From Leucothrix mucor DSM 2157 (GTDB taxonomy: Bacteria; Pseudomonadota; Gammaproteobacteria; Thiotrichales; Thiotrichaceae): a stretch of DNA of 64,000 nt. A program made the position numbers and the translations under genes. Below are positions 61,372 to 64,000 of the stretch, piece by piece (the stretch's first letter is position 1; each line of letters starts with the position of its first letter). Below the pieces are notes generated by a model. It had not been told where the DNA came from and made no database searches. It saw only the letters and a program-made list of their open reading frames with translations. The DNA is taken from contig NZ_ATTE01000001.1 in NCBI RefSeq assembly GCF_000419525.1, positions 2,588,655-2,652,654 of the forward strand, written 5' to 3'.

Positions 61372-62355
61372 TTAGTAAACGCTAACTCTCTGCTTAGCTG
61401 CTAGTCGCTCACGCCAGGCAATCGTCAGCCCAGCCATGATGATAATCGCAGTACCCACTAAGGCCATTGCATTAGGCACTTCATCAAAAAACAAATAACC
61501 GCCAACGATAGCCGCCGGGAGGTATAAATATTCCAATGGCGAAACCAAGCTGGCTGGCGCATTTTGATAAGCAGCAGCCAAAGCAAAGTGCATCGCCACA
61601 CTAGCAATCGACACAGCGACTAACACCAAAAGTGGCGTCAGTGGCAAGTTAATCAAAGGCCGTGTCAGAAAATCAGGCTCAGGAGATACGGGCAACAAAG
61701 CCAAACCGATGATGCCCAAAATGCCGGACACCAAGAATACTGCCGCTAACCAAAATGACATCGCGACAGGGGTTTCTTCTTTGCAATATTTACGCGTAAA
61801 TACTTGAGTCAGCGCATAGAAAAAAGCACAAATAACGGGCAATGCCAGCATCAGATCAAAGGTCGCAGGATCGGGCTGAACAATCAGTAGCACGCCAATA
61901 AACCCGGCCAATACACTGCTCAGTCGCCAAATTCCGATACTCTCCTTCAACATCACAGCTGACAGCAACACCATAAATAATGGTGCACTAAAATAGCCAC
62001 CGGCGACCACTGCGATCGGCAATACAGCCAGCGCGGTAAAAAAAGCCAGATAGGAAGCGGTCATCAATACGGAGCGGAATATTACGGCTTTGGTATTGAT
62101 CATCCGAATAGTCGGCAATTTACGCATCAGAATTAGTAGTACTAACAAAAAGATGATGCCAAATGCAGAGCGCATAGACTGTAATTGCCACAGGGATAAA
62201 TCCGAGGTCAGCCACTTGGTGGTTAGGTCAGTGCTAGCGATGGTGAGGGTTCCGGCAATGGCCATGGTGATGGCAAAACCGATGCGGTCTGGTTGCGGGG
62301 CGATGGTGGCGGCAGAATTAGCCATAAAGCGATACTCGATAAGCGACTGTTTCAT
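61372..62355 (-). CDS. EamA/DMT-family transporter
   Basis: A protein of about 327 residues with ten hydrophobic helices in two EamA repeats (TLTIASTDLTTKWLT... and CAFFYALTQVFTRKYC). Drug/metabolite exporters of this type carry amino acids or other small solutes; the substrate is unknown. The best-supported start is the ATG at 62355, with GGGA 9 bases upstream; a second ATG ten codons later and a GTG at 62370 are alternatives. It lies on the same strand as the GNAT and second EamA genes. Confidence 0.82.
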   Translation of the reverse strand: MKQSLIEYRFMANSAATIAPQPDRIGFAITMAIAGTLTIASTDLTTKWLTSDLSLWQLQSMRSAFGIIFLLVLLILMRKLPTIRMINTKAVIFRSVLMTASYLAFFTALAVLPIAVVAGGYFSAPLFMVLLSAVMLKESIGIWRLSSVLAGFIGVLLIVQPDPATFDLMLALPVICAFFYALTQVFTRKYCKEETPVAMSFWLAAVFLVSGILGIIGLALLPVSPEPDFLTRPLINLPLTPLLVLVAVSIASVAMHFALAAAYQNAPASLVSPLEYLYLPAAIVGGYLFFDEVPNAMALVGTAIIIMAGLTIAWRERLAAKQRVSVY

Positions 62356-62449
62356 ATCGATAATTCCCACTCATTCCAGCTTTGGAATTATCACGCGTAG
62401 CTATCAGTCAATCCCAACAGAAACAGCTGATACTCGCCGAGTATAGTAG

Positions 62450-62914
62450 CTATACGAGCTTGCGCACCATCTTAAAATTCCGCAGTACCTGTCCGCGGAT
62501 TTCGACAAACTGCTCCTCATCCACCACAAAGCCCTTGGCTTCAAAAAATGGGCGGGCGGTAATGCTAACATCCGAGCTCATTTCAGTAGCTCCTTTAGCG
62601 CGAGCAAGCTGCTCCAAGTGTGCCATTAGAAAACTCCCAACGCCCTGCCGCTGGTAATCTGCATGGCAGAAAAAGTGATCCACATAACCACTCTCCTGCA
62701 CATCTGAGTACGCCACAATCGTGTCATCAATTAACACGACAACGGGATTAATAGATTCAATTTTCTGCTGCCAAATGGCTTCATCCAACTCGGCATAGCC
62801 CCAGGCATCAAGCTGCGCTTGCGAGTAATCTCTGGCATTTACCGTGTGGACCGTATTATAAAAAAGCGACCACAGAATGCGCTCTTCCCCAGCCTGATAC
62901 TGTCGAATTTTCAT
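62450..62914 (-). CDS. GNAT-family N-acetyltransferase
   Basis: A 154-residue acetyltransferase with the acetyl-CoA loop QRQGVGSFLMAHLEQLA, preceded by the strand DHFFCHADY and followed by ARPFFEAKGFVV. The N-terminus (IRQYQAGEERILWSLFYNTVHTVNARDYS in part) matches small GNAT proteins of unknown substrate. It lies between two EamA transporter genes on the same strand. Confidence 0.88.
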   Translation of the reverse strand: MKIRQYQAGEERILWSLFYNTVHTVNARDYSQAQLDAWGYAELDEAIWQQKIESINPVVVLIDDTIVAYSDVQESGYVDHFFCHADYQRQGVGSFLMAHLEQLARAKGATEMSSDVSITARPFFEAKGFVVDEEQFVEIRGQVLRNFKMVRKLV

Positions 62915-62957
62915 AATACGGCTCCCTCAATAACTGATTTTCTACGGTGTATTGCTC

Positions 62958-63857
62958 TCAGATCGCTTGTCTGGATTTAGGCATATAGCGGGTAATGGCG
63001 ATACCTGAAATAATCAATCCCAACGCTGCCAGACTCTGCCATTCAATCATCTCATGCAGCATGAGCGCACCAGTGAAATACGCCACCACGGGCACCACAT
63101 AATTGATATTCGATAAGAATGTGGGGCCTGCATTACCAATCACTGCAAAGTACAATAAGGTAGCAATCCCCGTTGGCCCGATACCTAACCAAATCAACGA
63201 TAAGATCGCTTGCTGGCTATAAGTCTGCTGCCATGGCATATCGCGAAACAACCAGATCGGCACAATAATCAGGCTGCCAGTAATCAGCATCCCTGCTCCC
63301 GCCACCACTGGATTAAAGCGTGGCAAGCGACGCACCAATACGCTATTGAGCGCATAGCTCAGGCTGGCTAACAGGATGAGAATAATGCCAAATAAGGTGT
63401 TATGGCCACCCAATAAGCTGGGATACATCACAATTAGAACGCCCAAAATACCGAAGCTAAAGCCGAGTATTTTGTATCGATTTAAAGACTCATCCGGTAC
63501 CAGATAATGCGCTAATACCATGGTCGCCAGCGGCATACTCGCCATCAGCAAGCCGGCAATACCTGAAGTCACACTTTGCTGGCCAAAGGAGATAAAGGAA
63601 AATGGCAGCAAGTTACCTAATAATCCAAACAATAAGAAGATCGACCACGACTTCAGGTCACGCGGAAAGCTTAAGCCTTTAGCCCATAAAAAGCCGGTGA
63701 GCACCAAAGCCCCGAGCGATACCCGCATGGCCACCACACCGACCGGCGAGAAACTCTCCAGCGATAGCGAGACAAACATAAACGAGGTGCCCCAGAGCAT
63801 AATCAAGCCCAGCAGCATTAACCAGTTAAGCATTGGTGACCCATTTGACTGGTTCAT
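62958..63857 (-). CDS. EamA/DMT-family transporter (second copy)
   Basis: A 299-residue permease with ten helices and two EamA repeats (WLMLLGLIMLWGTSFMFV..., then LASLSYALNSVLVRRL). The loading of small aromatic and Gly residues fits drug/metabolite transporters such as those for amino acids. Substrate unknown. Its ATG overlaps the upstream stop by 4 bp (63854-63857), so it is coupled to the histone-deacetylase-family gene. Confidence 0.87.
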   Translation of the reverse strand: MNQSNGSPMLNWLMLLGLIMLWGTSFMFVSLSLESFSPVGVVAMRVSLGALVLTGFLWAKGLSFPRDLKSWSIFLLFGLLGNLLPFSFISFGQQSVTSGIAGLLMASMPLATMVLAHYLVPDESLNRYKILGFSFGILGVLIVMYPSLLGGHNTLFGIILILLASLSYALNSVLVRRLPRFNPVVAGAGMLITGSLIIVPIWLFRDMPWQQTYSQQAILSLIWLGIGPTGIATLLYFAVIGNAGPTFLSNINYVVPVVAYFTGALMLHEMIEWQSLAALGLIISGIAITRYMPKSRQAI

Positions 63858-64000
63858 ATCGCGCCCTCAAACCCCTGCAATACATTGACCATATTCACGC
63901 CTAATTCCTCAACGTTATAGCCACCTTCCATCACAAATAAGGTAGGGATGCCCAGCGAGGCAATGTCTGCGCCCATCACTAAATAATCTGGTGTGGTGAG
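63854..64000 (-). CDS. Histone deacetylase/acetylpolyamine amidohydrolase family (C-terminal part only)
   Basis: A 48-residue C-terminal fragment enters from the right edge and stops at TGA (63854-63856). The translation contains GIPTLFVMEGGYNVEELG followed by NVLQGFEG, which is the conserved end of class II-like histone deacetylase family proteins and acetylpolyamine amidohydrolases. The GGY tyrosine is the catalytic one in that family. It overlaps the EamA gene by 4 bp. A role in removing acetyl groups from polyamines is inferred from bacterial relatives. Confidence 0.8.
   Translation of the reverse strand, partial: LTTPDYLVMGADIASLGIPTLFVMEGGYNVEELGVNMVNVLQGFEGAI

Noticed and set aside
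1-64000. Insertion sequences, prophage, integrons or toxin-antitoxin pairs
   Set aside because: No transposase, integrase, recombinase or paired small toxin/antitoxin genes were recognised. The only mobile-looking items are the palindromes and the nuclease-like gene reported above.

Overview
The window looks like a chromosomal segment of a marine gammaproteobacterium. The evidence is a set of gammaproteobacterial genes and orders (hflK-hflC-DUF2065-hisZ, the rppH/HAD pair, erpA, rluA, SoxR, YcgL) together with a DMSP demethylase gene (dmdA) beside a dmdB-type acyl-CoA synthetase. A Thiotrichales/Leucothrix-like relative is possible but cannot be proved from this sequence. I found no rRNA, tRNA, CRISPR array, transposase or prophage. 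Most of the window is ordinary core genome; the unusual material lies between about 36 and 62 kb.

1-15.7 kb, housekeeping: partial hisZ, a DUF2065 protein, hflC/hflK, a family-4-like uracil-DNA glycosylase, a TPR membrane protein, cysZ with a terminator hairpin in its leader, aquaporin Z with a foldable leader, zwf, cardiolipin synthase, an RssA-like patatin protein, an AmpG-like transporter, exonuclease III, a small membrane protein plus YcgL, and hisC. 15.7-26.3 kb: two paralogous lytic transglycosylases, a DUF455 ferritin-like protein, erpA, a bactofilin, argC, hemJ, rppH facing a HAD phosphatase-rluA pair, an Hpt protein and htpG. 26.4-36.3 kb: an AAA-ATPase-like/PD-(D/E)XK protein, a PEBP protein, gnd, a DUF3429 protein, an AT-rich coiled-coil TPR protein, nnrE, two small accessory genes, and a lipid kinase-metallophosphoesterase pair followed by CreA.

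36.3-44.2 kb: an eight-gene, mostly overlapping operon (NTF2-like, SDR, COG2907 flavoprotein, DUF1365, Cfa-type methyltransferase, DUF2878, DUF3833 lipoprotein, COG3380 flavoprotein) of the kind elsewhere tied to the ECF sigma/ChrR singlet-oxygen response. Here it is divergent from a lone sensor kinase. 44.3-47.6 kb: a PepSY protein, then a tiny membrane protein, response regulator and kinase. Both transcription units start with near-identical copies of one promoter module (palindrome, operator, -10), which implies co-regulation and probably autoregulation.

47.5-54 kb: a GlxA-type regulator divergent from a 2-oxoglutarate oxygenase, a Kazal-like lipoprotein, a VOC protein divergent from soxR with a near-perfect sox box between them, an AhpD-like protein behind twin GAAC-N4-GTTC operators, and a Blc lipocalin. 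52.5-57.3 kb: a LysR regulator and an orphan response regulator, divergent from dmdA-dmdB. Exactly fifteen copies of an 8-bp repeat begin at the dmdB stop codon. 57.3-64 kb: a quinone oxidoreductase, an AraC regulator, a sulfotransferase, a cyclic-nucleotide-binding/thioredoxin-reductase-like flavoprotein lacking the CxxC, two EamA transporters flanking a GNAT acetyltransferase, and the C-terminus of a histone-deacetylase-family hydrolase.
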